Shown here in pieces: positions 1-13,500 of a stretch of 64,000 nt of DNA. The DNA is from Ophiura sarsii (lineage: Eukaryota; Echinodermata; Ophiuroidea; Amphilepidida; Ophiuridae). A program made the position numbers and the translations under genes. The stretch spans positions 68,929,062-68,993,061 of the forward strand of contig CM069446.1 in assembly GCA_035610835.1 (NCBI GenBank), read 5' to 3'. The notes below the pieces were generated by a model. That model was given only the letters and a program-made list of their open reading frames with translations, was not told where the DNA came from and did no database searches. Positions within the stretch are counted from its first letter, which is position 1. Every line of letters starts with the position of its first letter.

Positions 1-1837
1 ACAAGTCCCTGATAAGCCAAACTAATTGTAATTAAGAGAGTAACAAAAAAGTTGGAAAATATCACATTTCTGTAAAACACATCCTGTCTCATATACATCC
101 CTTGAAAGAGATATTCATTCTCAAAATTTGATAGCTCTTACAACATGAAATTTATCAAGGGCTGTAACTTCTGAAATATTTATATCATGTATATATTAAA
201 GTACACATTTTTGGAAAGGAAATGTGTCGGAGAATCCATTTTGGTAACAGATTTTTAAAATTTTGACCCCCCAAAAAATCACTTCTTTGGGCTTAAAATT
301 TGCTGCATTTGTAGCAAATTCAGTTTTTGGTAAAAAACGCTGAAATTGCATCGAATTCTTCATAATACCAATCCCTAGAAACGGAGTTTTTTTTAATTTT
401 TTTTTTTTTAATCTCATTTAGTTTATGAATTTTGACCAGCATTTTCATGATTTCTGACACTTTTTGGTCAATAATTCAAAACAAAAAAACTAGTAAAACT
501 AGGACATTTTATTTGGATTATAGTATAACTCGAACGACAAAATTTGACAAATTATATTATGATTTATCTTTGCGAAACCTAAAATGGGTCAAAAAACGTG
601 TTTTTTATAATTTTCTCCAAAATGGTTAATTTCATGTTCATGGTTGGATTCATTGAACCCTTTTCTTCAAGAAAATGTATACTTTTATATAGATTAAATG
701 AATAATGAAGTTACAACAGTTTTACGGAGGCTATACCTGAGGGGTCCACATCCCCCATGCAGGAGATATTTGCTCTCTTAACAGTAAATACTCAAGATAA
801 TATGAAATTGTGAACTATAAAAATAAAACAAAAAATTCTAGGATGAAGACTTAAATGAAAGACATCAAGAATAAGACCAATATGGAGTATTTGCATACCG
901 GTATATGAAAAATATATTAACATAAAAATATGAACCCTCCCCCCCAAAAAAAACCCAACAACAACAAACAACAACAACAAACAAACACCCAATTACGTTT
1001 TAATCAATAAATACATATTTCTTTTTTTTCTCCATTTTTTTCCTCTTTTCTTTTTTCCCTCTTTATTTTTTGTATTGACAGAATATTTTTTTAAAAAGTG
1101 ATAATAAAAAAATGAGTCTGTCAGGCCCGGACAACAGGATGTTTTTTGTTGTCTACAAAATGTCTAGACAGTGAACTAACCGATAGCTTACGCAGAGACA
1201 AATAAAGGGTATAATATATCAACATAAATTTGGTGCAAATATATACCAAAAAGTATCATATATGAGACTGTTACCTACAGTAATAACCCCAATATGTGCC
1301 AATTTGTTACCCATTGTGAGCAAAGCAATAATTTATGTTTAATATGGTACTTAAAAAAAAAGATTCTGTACCAAAGCAAGCATGTTGAAAAATTTGTTGA
1401 AAAATATCAATTTCTTTATATTTTATGTGACCAAAATGTTATCACATTTGTGTGAAGGCCATAAAAACACCGACACTCTGTTTTACAGGTGAAAGGAGTC
1501 GGTGAGGTTTTCTTCTCATTCGAAATCACACAAAAACCCTGTAAATGGTGTAAAACTTTGCCATTTTTGACTCGGTAAAAATATTTTTAGGTTGGTTTTT
1601 ATTTGCACATAAAGATTTTTTCCACCATTTTCTAAATATGTAGGTCAGGAGGGCCTGTAACAGGGTTTCTTATTTGTTGCCTAATTATTCTAAAATATAG
1701 ACACATAAAAACTGTACCTCAGAACTTTTCTCTAATAACAAATCTAGATGACAGTTACTGTGTACTACATACAACATAATATTTGAGTGAGTCTGTTGCA
1801 CCATCATAATTAAAATAAATATAATATTCTACCATAA
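1..1837. other. 3' flank of NLR-1, duplicated at 47351-49114
   Basis: No coding sequence recognised. Collinear with 47351 onward over its whole length apart from small indels, so the window begins inside the duplicated segment. It contains an A/C-rich simple repeat (CAA-type, about 945-987) and long T runs. The left border of the duplication is outside the window. Confidence 0.8.
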
Positions 1838-1843
1838 TTTTAT
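1838..1843 (-). promoter_or_regulatory. Candidate polyadenylation signal of NLR-1
   Basis: AATAAA on the minus strand, about 43 bases after the stop codon. The same hexamer is kept at the matching place after NLR-2 (49115-49120). Cleavage site not determined. Confidence 0.45.
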
Positions 1844-1885
1844 TATAATAGGCCCATACATATCATAAACACCATCATACTTTAC

Positions 1886-4572
1886 TTACACTAATTGGTG
1901 GTATCCCTTCTCCCGACACAGCTCAACTAGGTCATAGAAGTCATCAGTCTCAAGAGAGATATGGTACAGCAGTAGGTATTTCATATTTGATGCAGACTGT
2001 AACTTATCTTTGAAGTGCTGCCAGGTGGTGTTGTTGACTTGTGGTGGTGTGTCACGGTGAGCTCTCATAGTAAGTACATACAGGTGTGGTAGTGATCCCA
2101 TCACATTGGCAACATTCATCATCATATCGTCTGGATATGGGCTGTCATAGATCAATAGATCCTCAAGATGAGACAGGTGATGCATGCTTGATAACAGCTG
2201 GTTGTGATATCTCTTGCTAATACCATCCACACTGATGTACAGGTACTTCAACATACTTGCCATAGGTAGATTGGATACCAGGTGCTTTGCAACAGTGTCA
2301 TCCATTGCATTTCCATCTATCATCAACTGTACCAACTGTAATGCAAACCCTGGTAATTTATGTGCAAACTCCCCCATTGATTGCACTGTTGCATGCATAT
2401 CACCAATATGGAGTATTTGCACTGATTTCAGGGATGACAGAGAATCAGCCATAATTGGCAGACTATCCCCTGCTGTATTACGGGATGTATCAATCCGTCT
2501 CAAACATGGCATTTTTCTGATTGCTCTCGCCAATCTCTCCATCTGATGTCCATTCATGCCGATGTGACCCACACACAGCTGTGATAAGTGCTTCATATGA
2601 CCCTTATCAATCACCTCTATCAGTACATCTGCTTTGTCTCCTAATAATGGGCACCCTGTTATGTCTAGTATCTCAAGTTGCAGATATTGCAGTGCCTTTA
2701 TTAAAGGACCAATATTGGATACTGTAGCACCCGAAAAACCCTCACAATCCTGCATTATTTTTTTCTTGGCCAGTGCATAATGAGGTGATGCATATACAGG
2801 TTTCTCATAGCGACACAACTCCTGGTACATATTTTTCACTTCAATTAATGGAATCTTTGTTAAGGCTAGCTGGTATTCATTAAGTCTCTTCTTTAGGGTA
2901 TTTGACATTAATGTAGTGTTTGACACGTATGTAGTTGCTTTGAAGTCGAGTGACTTGATTTGGCCAGCTTGTGAGTATAATATGTAGTATCTCAATGCTT
3001 CACAGGTAAGTGCAGACATATTTAAAAATGTGACCTTCCCTTTGGGAAACAGATCTGTAATTAATTTGCTGGACTCACTCTTTCCATCTGTTTCAAAGTT
3101 GCATGCAAGACATAATTCTAGGAAATGCTGTATCTTAATGGTATTATCTAGGTCCAGGTTTCCTTTATAGTATTTCAATATGTGTGGTTGTAATTCTTGT
3201 TTGAATATCTCCATGAGCTTTTGTAGGACTTGATCAGCTGCTTTCACATTGGCGCCACTTGCAAACTGTAATATAAGTTGAACACTAAGTGCATCTTGAA
3301 CAGAATTCAGTGATCGCAGTTGAGATAATAGCTCCTCAAGATTCTCATCAGCAAGACTTGCTAGGTATACTCCTGCACATTTCTCACCACATGTCTTGTG
3401 GAAGAATGTTAGTGATGCTTGCATGCGGGTGTGAAAAATGGAGGGAGGGGATTCCTGTTTTGACAAATACCCTATCTGGCATGATTTTTCAACCATTTCA
3501 CTATCTGATGCTTCGTCAGGAGAAAAAACAATCCTGTTTTCAGGAGGCCACATTCCTTTGAGGGCCATTTCGCCAAGCTGACATTTTAAGTTCTTAATGG
3601 TGTCATCGTCTTCGGTTGACCTCTTTCCCAGTTTGTTTTGATACATGATGTTGATTATTGCATCATAGAGATGGCTGATTCTGTTTGGTAAATGTTCTCT
3701 TCCCTGGATGTTCCTCCAGTAAATACAAACTAACAGGGTCATGAGTGGTACACTTGTCATGCTGGCTATCATTTCATTCTGATTCATGTATTCTATCAAA
3801 GAAACACCTAAACTCTCATCACTTTCCTTGAAGAATCTGTTGATGTACTTTGTGACATCCTCCTTCTTGAATTCTTGTATTTCAAAATGCATAAATGTTT
3901 TACATTTTGAAGTTATCTCTGTTATGCGCCATGGGCGGGTCATCACCACCAACCTGCAGTTTACCAAGATTTTGCCGGTGAGTAATTTCACAATTCTGCC
4001 ACTGTTTCCAGAGGCATGGTTATACAACTCTCTATCTGATTCATCTACTGCATCAAGTATGATGATAACTTTCTTGCCAAGATCATGGATGATATTTTGA
4101 AGCTGCCTTGCTGTAATGTTGGAGTCTTCAGGAATCATGCCGGATGAAAGAATGGCATCTTCAAGATTGCTTGTATGGTCTAACCCTCTCATATTCAGCA
4201 CAAATAAAAGGGGGACATCTTTGACAGGAGATCCTTCTTTCTTAGTTGCCCAGTCATAAGCGATCTTGGCTGCGATTATAGATTTGCCTGATCCTGCTGG
4301 AGCTGATACTAAAAGTCTAGTATAGAGAGCACCTTCATCAGACTTTCGTGTAAACATCTCTCCGTATGAAGCTAATGGAATCTTTAAAGGTTTGCCAGTT
4401 GTTGGTATAGATAGGTTGAAGTATAGGTTGATGTATATATCCTTCAGATTGATTAGAGTCTTATTATCACCAGGGAACAGTGGAATTTTGCAGAGGGTAT
4501 CGATGTAGTATTGACGTAGATATTCCTGGCACTTTTTTAGTATGGAATCTTCTGACTGTTTTTCAGGCATAT
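1886..4572 (-). CDS. NLR-1 exon 9: NACHT ATPase and leucine-rich repeats, terminal exon
   Basis: A long exon of 895 codons including the stop. NACHT motifs, in exon residues: Walker A APAGSGKS (90-97), Walker B VIIILDAVDES (about 168-178), sensor LVVMTRPWR (about 208-215). A helical region follows with M-T-S-V-P-L-M-T-L-L-V-C-I-Y. Degenerate leucine-rich repeats begin near residue 615 (LEILDITGC, LSQLCVGHIG, LRRIDTSRN, VQILHIGDM) and run to the C-terminus. The in-frame ATG at 4570 is probably not a start. The exon begins two bases earlier after ATTTTTATAG, and the paralogue has CTG at that codon. The stop TAA at 1888-1886 overlaps a potential donor (TTAGT|GTAAGT). Confidence 0.93.
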
Positions 4573-7500
4573 CTATAAAAATAATATTACAATAATATTA
4601 ATCCAATGTGTTAATTAAAAATTATTGAATATATTTTATAAAACTTTTGGTTGTAATAAATGAACTAATGTTTCATTAGTGGTTTGCCATATTATATTAG
4701 TTCATACAATAAAACAGTTTCGAATCTGGCAATGTCATTTAGTGGACAAGATAAACTTATGGTTAGGTTTGCATTTAAACATAAATTGATACCTTGGACT
4801 TTGATTAAAATGGCAGAAAAGGAAGTAACAATCATAACAATTATGTAAACAATATTATAATGTTTAAAATACAAATGTTTAGTTCAGTTTATTTACAAAC
4901 AGTTCAGCAATAAAATTGTATTCCATTAACCCTAACCTCCTAAGTCACATTTTGAAGAATTTTTTTTTCAACGACAAAAACGCGGACAAAAAGAGTGGCG
5001 CCGCCACCAGGGCTCGAACCCACAACCTCTCGGTTGTCAGACGAACGCTCTACCAGTGCGCCACGGGGGGGGGGGGAGGGGGGGGGCAACGATACTTGGG
5101 CCAGTGTATTGGCCCGACTATGAAGCCTGGGGCCATTATTTCATCGAAAAAGTGCCACGCCAGCTGGCACAGACAGACTTTACCGTGCACATTTGCGGCA
5201 TTGAGGATGGTTAGGGTTAATAAAATCATACATTGAAAATTTTGAAAAGAAAAAAAAAGAGAAAAAAAATTCCGTTAACCCTAACCTCCTAAAGTCACAT
5301 TTTGAAGATTTTGTTTTTCAACGACAAAAACGCGGACAAAAAGCGTGGCGCCGCCACCGGGGCTCGAACCCACAACCTTTCGGTTGTCAGACGAATGCTC
5401 TACCAGTGCGCCACGGGGGCCAACGATACTCGGGCCAGTGTATTGGCCCGACTATGTAGCCTGGGGCCATTATTTCATCGAAAAGTGCCACGCCAGCTGG
5501 CACAGACAGACTTTACCGTGCACATTTGCGGCATTGAGGATGGTTAGGGTTAAGTAACATAAGCACAATAATGTTATTTTAATTCAATTCATTGTCACCC
5601 AAGTTTGTCCGAGTCTATATGTTATTTATTTATCTAACTCATCTGTATCCTTTGCTTGATTCTCGTGTTGATTTAATTGAGTTTCGCTAGTCATAGGTTC
5701 AGGTTCTGCATCAAACCCTGAAAAAATTATTTATTTTGGTTGGGTGGTTTTCAAGATATGGTCCATTGAACATTACTTCAGCAAAACAGACTTGTCCACG
5801 GAGCTTCACAAACCAGGTTTGGAACCGGCAATAATCAAGTTTTGATGTCTCACTTGTGTTCAATCATGCCTTTGCTCCAAGGACAAGTCTGATTTGTTAA
5901 GCAATGTTCAATAGATTATATCTTGAAAAGCACTCAACCAAAATTTCAGGGTAGATGCTCCATTGCCCATTCTTTATAATAAAATAAAAAACACAGATAT
6001 CAAATTACAGGAAGTGGAAAAATATCACTTTCATTTTGGGTGAACTTTTTATTGGGTCACCCTGTACATGGCGGAATATACCCCGCCCCCCCCCCCCCCC
6101 CCCCCCCCCCCTGAGGTCTTGGGTTCGAGCCCCAGGGGTGTGGGGGCACTTTTTCCTTGGAAAAGGTGCCTCGGGGGTTAGGGTTATTAAATCCTTTTTA
6201 TTACACTATTTTTGTACAGGGTGTGTCAAAAAAGTGTCCCATGTCCCATCTGGCCATGAAATACACTGCCGCCCATAAGTATTTCCCCCTCTGGAAGCTT
6301 GCAAGTTAACACTGTGTTGTCGACAAAGTATTAAACCATCAGACCCAATGACCATTTCATTGTGTTCATTGTACATTTTATGCCAATAAATTCATGTTTC
6401 CTATTCAGATTCATGATTTAAAAGCATTAGAATTCATGATTTTATCGAGCAAGTCAAAATTCCAATGTAAAATCGCCGTAGTAAATCACCTCATGAATAT
6501 CAATTAGCTCATTATCGGCAGTGTAACGCTATGGGAATTTTCAACTGAGATAAAATGGTGATGGGAAAACTCCATGTGCAGAAATTTATAAATGATAATT
6601 GGCATGCGCAGTTTATTAACTGTCCCTTGAACATACAGGTGTGTACAAAAGTGTCCCATGAATTAGAAAATTAATTAAAATACATCCCATGTCTTTTTTT
6701 GTTTTATCAGAATGGACTGTTGGTAAGCTCTATTAGTCCGTTATTAAATACACTTTATCCCATAAAATTTCGCAACTTAACTACCGAGATATGATATGAT
6801 CAATTCAGTAACACGAGTGCAAATCCCACTTTTGATCAAGAAATTGACTTTCAACTGAAAAAACTGCCTTTGTGATTCCGGTGACGATTTTAGGATGTCA
6901 ATTTCAATTAAAAATACCATCTAAAATTCAAATATTTGTCATGGAAAATATGGATAAAAATATGTTTTTGTTTAAATTCAACTAACAATCAACATTTATA
7001 GTTAGATTATTATTGATTTTATTGATTATGTTCAATTACACACTGAATGACGATTCTAATAAAAGGGCTCTCTTCACATGACAATTTTCTAAAGATGTCA
7101 AAACAAATTTTGTTATTGATCAATTCATTGTTGATCACTAAATAGTCAGAAATGTCTTTAAATAAAAAGTAAGAAATTTAAAAGAAAAATTATGTAATGT
7201 TGGCAAATTTTATTTGATTATGATGACTTTTGCTGTAAGTTGAGAATAATTTGGGACCAATTTTGGGAATTGGCACGTTTACTCACCAATATTCCATTTT
7301 CTTTTGAGTTTATCCAGAGATCCTTTGGCATTTGGAACTTTCTCAGCAGCCTTTATAAATGTATCAATTGTTGCATCATTTCCGTTCCTACTATACCAAA
7401 GATGTAGCATATCCTTTGCATTTTTGTTAGAAGAATAAGGAGCAATTTGCATATTGTTGATATCTGTTGTATCAAGACCAAGATGCTTGCACACATCTTC

Positions 7501-10500
7501 TAAGTGTTCATGTTCAAAAATCCCTACGATGTCTAGAATATGTATGTCCAAAACCACTGTTTGAGTAAAATAATACATACGAACCATCTATTACAATGTT
7601 ATAATTGTAAGAAAAAGTACAAAATGCTATGATACAAAGTCAATGTTCCAGTATCGGATGATACTGGCACATATAAAATGTTCAGGCCATACTGGAACAC
7701 ATGCACCAGTATTGCTCAATATTGGGACAAATCACTACTGTAACATTAATTGTACCATGCAGAGTGTCGCCCAACACTGTAACATAGATATGTTCCAGTA
7801 TCATCGTATTGTACCATAACCGAGCGATACTAATTTCATGTACCAGTATCGTGCGATACTGGTATAACAGTATCTGGGACCTAAAGTACACTTTTCCCTA
7901 AATTCTTTGTGCACAGGCCTCAGGATCTAATGCAATCTGTTGTGCATGATCATGAACATATTTAATTCCCAATTTATTTACTCATAGTTTAGTTACTCTC
8001 AGCTTGTGTTTACAATATATCCCTGCTTTATCCCTGGCCTTACATAGTTTTTGTATATTTATAATAACCTTGTATATGTGACACAAGTTAACCATGCATT
8101 TTATTTCTGATCGCCCAAATATTAATACAATAGCCATTAATTTCCTTTAATAGGGTCATCCAAAAATTATTGCCATTTTCACATATGTACAATGTACATG
8201 TATAAAAGTAAACATAAAAAGGTGGCATATATTGGAATTCAATCTAACAATGACAATTATGTCCCCTAACAACAAAATACTATATCCTCTCCATCTCTGG
8301 ACTATACAAAAACATCCCCTCTCTCTGGACTATACAAAAAACATCCCCTCTCTCTGGACTATACAAAAACATCCCCTCTCTCCATCCTGCCTTAGAATAA
8401 ATCTTACATGTCAATCACCAAGGATAGAATTGGGGGTATATTCAGTTTAACAACCTGTTTCAGTAATTCAGTAGAAGTCGGTGCTGGGGTTTGCTGCAAA
8501 CATGGGTGGCAAAATCAGTCTTTCGGTATTTATCAATGAACCCTTTTCAATGATAACTGGTGTAAAAGACCACACCAGTAGTCATAGACAATTGCTAGGA
8601 CTGATGTAATTCTATATTCTTCTAGGTATGGATGGCCCGTATAGTTTGTAATTTGTAAAAATAATTAACTCACAAGGCTCAACTAGGCAAGTTTCATCTG
8701 TCCTCTTCCTTTTTTTCTCTGTAGTTCTAGGCTCAACTGTGTGAGTTTCCTTTGTCCTTTTTCTTTTCTCTGTCGTTTTCCTTGTAGGTTCTGGCAGACC
8801 ATCAAAGGCTAAAAAAGAGAAATACAAATGGAAATAATATTATATGAAAGTTGTTTTATATTCAATAATTGTAGTGGATTTTTAACAATTTACTTTGTGT
8901 GACCTGAGTTAAGGCATGTCAATGCACTATTAATATTGTACAGATATTTAAAGTCAATTAACCCTAACCCTAATAATTCAAGGAGCCATCATATAGGCTA
9001 TGGTAATGACAAATTTGTTTTGATGAGCATGAATTACATGATGTAGTAGTGTAGAGACTGTTCTCTAACCCAGTAGGTTAGCCCAGATTTAATTCTGACC
9101 CACTCATAAGTAAAAACACTTTGGGGAGGTGGACTTTAATTCATTATAAATATGAATAGAATTGTCTTATGACCCTTCTCAAGCCTATATCTATTTCAGA
9201 ACGGAATATTTGATTTGGTTAAGTCTTCTATTCTACTAGTATTTATTAATATCTATATTTATTCCATTGATCCTGAAAGACTAAATCCTAAAACCACCCT
9301 GATTGAGTTAGAATTAATGACGTGTTGATATATTTTCCTAATCAGAACTGTGGTTCAGTTTTATAAAACAAGCTAACTTTTCTACATTTTAAATTTTGCT
9401 TTTCATATCTTACTTAATATACCAGAAGCCGCAACCGCCATCCTATGTCTCAAGTAAGGTGAAGGTAGGCAGTCTTGATAAAATTGTCTTGCAGGAATGA
9501 CATCTCCCTGTGCTGATTCGGAGGAGGATGCAGGGATTTGACCGACTGGTACTGTAGAAAAGGAATCAAATGTTTAAAAAGGTCGTTATATTATAACATA
9601 AACATGCTGACTTTTTTAATTGTACGGCATAACGGCTAGGGATGGCGATGGTGCAGATAACAAAGCAAGCATAATGATGACAAATTTACAATTATTGGCT
9701 ATTTTCTTTAATTTGCTGTTATTACAACAGATCCAACGATTTGGTTATTCACATTTTAGAACACCCTCTCTCTTTGATGTTGTTATCTAAATGCATTTTT
9801 TGGTCAAATTACATTTTATAAAACATGAAACTAAAATATATTCTAACTTAAAGGTATATTATGTGATCTTTCCAGGGAACGCCCTCAACATCGAAAAAAA
9901 AACCTATTTTCTTGCAGATTTACATTTCTGATCATAAATCGTACATTCCAAGTTACAGGGCGATACGATTCTTAAATACATGACAGTTTATATTTTCACT
10001 CTAAAACCATGATTTTGAGGTAATTAGGAATCGAACCGCTCTGTAACTTGGAATGTATGTACGATTTATGATCAGAAATGTAAATCTGCAAGAAAATCAA
10101 CTTTCTTAAAAAAATCGTGAATAGAGGGCGCTCTCTGGAAAAGACCACATAATATGCCTTTAACAGAGCAATACGTTTTCTAATTACTTCATAGTCAAAG
10201 TTTGAAAATATGTGGTTGGATAACCCACAGCTTATTTTACGAGTGTTTTTCTCATTTGTTAGTAGAATTCTATGGTGTGATACTATGTTAGGGAGTCCGG
10301 GATAGTCTATATATCCTAATAACCCAAACTTCATTGTAAGAGAGAGAGAGAAAAACATTTGAAAAATATATATAATATTGCTTTGAGACAAATATGTAGG
10401 CTATACCCTAAATCTAGAGACACAAGTTTTCCGTTTTCTAATTGGGCAAATTCCGTTCAGAAAATTGCAATACCCACAGTTTTAGGTTTTGAATTATAAA

Positions 10501-13500
10501 TTTGACATAGGCAGGTCATTGTATGAATCATATTTTTGGAGTTTTTATGACCAATTAAAAGCCTAAAAAGCTAACATGATCTCATCAATGTATTTTCTGA
10601 AAAGTAATGAACCAAAACTGGTTTGCAACAAAACCATTGAATTCCGTTTTCTTAACCGGTAAAACGGACAACTTGTGTCTCTACAGGCTAAATCACACCA
10701 TACACCTGTTCCCATGAATGATGCCGTCAAAACAAGATTTTTTATGAAACGCACTAGTAAAGCCAACCCATAGATAACTACACATGTAAAGAAAAAGAAA
10801 CATTTGAACAGACCTAGACTTCTATAATGCCTCTCCCATACGTGGCCCAGCATTACAGGTTGTCCCTTGGTCTTGGAGGTAGCATCACCAACTATCCACT
10901 GGATAGACTGGTCACCAACTCCTTGAGGAGAACTTGTCACTATTAAAATGTCTCTGTTAAGCATGTGAGCCATGGCTACCAGAATGACTGCATCGGCGAA
11001 TTCACCATCTCTTGACATAGATTCTAAATAGGAGTTCCAATCAGATTGTGTAGCTGTAAGGTCAATCATGCCATCTGGTCCCTGAAAAGGAGTATAAATA
11101 TCATTATTTTGTGACTCCAATTGGTATTATATGCCGATATTTTAATGGGGAAGTTTAAAAGTTTCATTGACTGATTTTATTTTACTAGCCAATAGGTACA
11201 TCTCCTAAACAGAGTAAGTGTTGTGTGTGACCCCCTCTGGTAACTCATAAATAGTGCACTCATTTGGTGGACATGCCACTTTTACATGTACATGGGTTTC
11301 ACTATGGTGGTTAACAGCTATGTCTCAATGCTCACGTCAACGTTGGGTCATTCTCGAGGTCCTTCTCCTAGGCCCCATGACGCTTCCACTTTAATCTGGT
11401 CATTGGGACAATTAGTCTGTCTGTTGCCATTACATTGTCTCTGGTGATCCGATCTGGACTAGGGAGGGGGAGCAGCTACTCCCCTGTTTGAGCAAATTGG
11501 TTACCTTGTATGGTTCTCTCCCACATTTAGTGGGGAAGAGACCCTGTATTGGCGAAGTTCAATAAGCCGTTGATATAGTCCTACTGGTTACTTAAACATA
11601 TGATATTGATATATATGAGCTTGAGCTGGAGTTGAAATCATTGTTTCGCTGAATGGTGATATATGCATCCGCTGCATGGAGTTTCAAAAAATGCTTAAAT
11701 GGGGAAACGGTTTGACTGTGAACATAAAACATTAAGCATTCTTGCCAAAGCTATAAAATTTACTTTTAGGCATAATGTAAGGAAAGCTGTTGAAATTCTT
11801 GCTTAATGTATCTGAATGTCCTTAAGGAACATTTTTTATCATAAATACAGAAAGGCATGTGACCCGTCATATCAAATTGGACATGTTTGGAGGCCCGAGT
11901 CAAATCTGAATTATTTGTACGAATTGAATAAGCACATTTTAAGCTTTGAAATGACACCATTTTGAAGGTAATAGGACTTGTAATCCCAAGATATGATCTG
12001 AAGACGCATATTATTTTCTTTTATTTTCTTCATATTTTATACATTTTTTGTAGTAGCTACCACTGCATGTTTACATGGTAAAATTGTATGGAAGTGTGAC
12101 ATCTCCCATTGTTTATAGGACTTTGTATACAGTATTGCTCGTTCATCTAGTGCCCATTTAAACAAAGCCTCTGTGGTCTACAGTTGGTAATCCTTCATCC
12201 CGATAGCGAATTATGATGACTGGGTTCGTCTGAATATTAATAAGGTCTTTGTACAAATAATTAACGCCAGTTTGTCCGAGTCTAAATATTATTCATTCAT
12301 TTCACTTACTCTGCTTGTATCATTTGCTTGATCCTCATGTGTATTTAATTGAGTTTCGCTAGTCATACATTCTGCTAGAATCATGCATATATAGGCCAAT
12401 ATAATTAATAAATTATAAACTAATTGTTTACAAAGTTTACAAAATGTTCCACTCAAAAATAGACTATAGCCCTACTTTAAAGCTGAGATCTAAGCGCTCT
12501 ATGCATATTTGTTCAAATACTTACTTGAATACTTGGGTGGCTCCGTAGAAACTCAACTATGTTCATTCTGATCTGAGCAGCCGACTGAGGACAGCCCAGC
12601 AGAGACAACTGATCTGAAACTGCATGAAAGAAGCAGTTGCCATCTGATGGGGTGTTGCCATGGAATGCGAGACCATGTAGTCGGCAATTCCTAAATAGTC
12701 GCTTCTCAGCATCAACTCCTGTTGAAGTTATCTGAATCAACTTGAAGGCGCGGCTTACTGCGGTAGGGTCAAAATATTTATAACCTTGGAAAATATAAAC
12801 AAGTTAAAGTTACTAACAGTTATATCAACATAAATGGAAAATGTGAGCACCTTCTGTATCGGTGTATAGACATGAATTATTGTATGAGACTATTGTGCAT
12901 CAGACATGGAGCATTATAGGCTGCTAGTTCAAATCCTTTGCTTTGTAGCTTATATATTGGGATAAAAAATTCTATAATAATTAAGGCCACATGTTTTGAA
13001 CTCGCCACCCTTTGTGTTACGTCTTCAGATTTAAACAGTTTTCACCATCTGAGATTTGAATTATAGCATATCGCATTAACTATACTTACTCTACCCCATG
13101 AAAAGTATGTAATTATTTTGTGAACAAAAATCTCACAAGGAATCCAAATATGCCATTGTAATTTAGACAGGGCCTAATACTAACATATAATGACTGACAA
13201 TGTTTTGATTTCAAAATGTGCGGCTGTAACAAGAGTATAGTCGCTCATGTCTGCATATGGAACACATGCACCCTTTAACCATAACCCTTCTACACATATT
13301 GTACCGAGTGACGGCCCGGTCCATCTCGTACCACGCTCCACCATTCAACTTGCGAGAATAACCAGTATAGTTCAGTCGTTAAGTCTCAGACTTGCACCCA
13401 CGTGGCCCAGGTTCGTTCCCTGGTGCATGCGAACACTGATTTCCCCCTCAAATGTAACCAGTTTTTCTGCCCTGATAGTTTAATTTACAAAATCACGCCC

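Larger units (their letters stand above)
4573..7286 (-). other. NLR-1 Death-NACHT intron, rich in insertions
   Basis: About 2.7 kb. It holds two TTAA-flanked tRNA-like units, the candidate short exon, a 214-base inverted-terminal element (5733-5946), a poly-C/tRNA-like fragment, and a tract with inverted orientation relative to the other paralogue (6625-7083). The first 350 bases after the exon are collinear with 51836-52196. Confidence 0.7.

Noticed and set aside
2214..4100. Plus-strand ORFs opposite the NACHT-LRR exon (also 49489-51363)
   Set aside because: Antisense shadows of a conserved coding exon, with no independent support.
4570..4572. ATG at the start of the NACHT exon as the gene's start codon
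   Set aside because: It sits two bases after a splice acceptor, is CTG in the paralogue, and the Death exon joins in phase.
8955..8975. CCCTAACCCTAA as telomeric repeat
   Set aside because: Only about two units, and CCCTAACC is also the end of the TTAA elements in this window.
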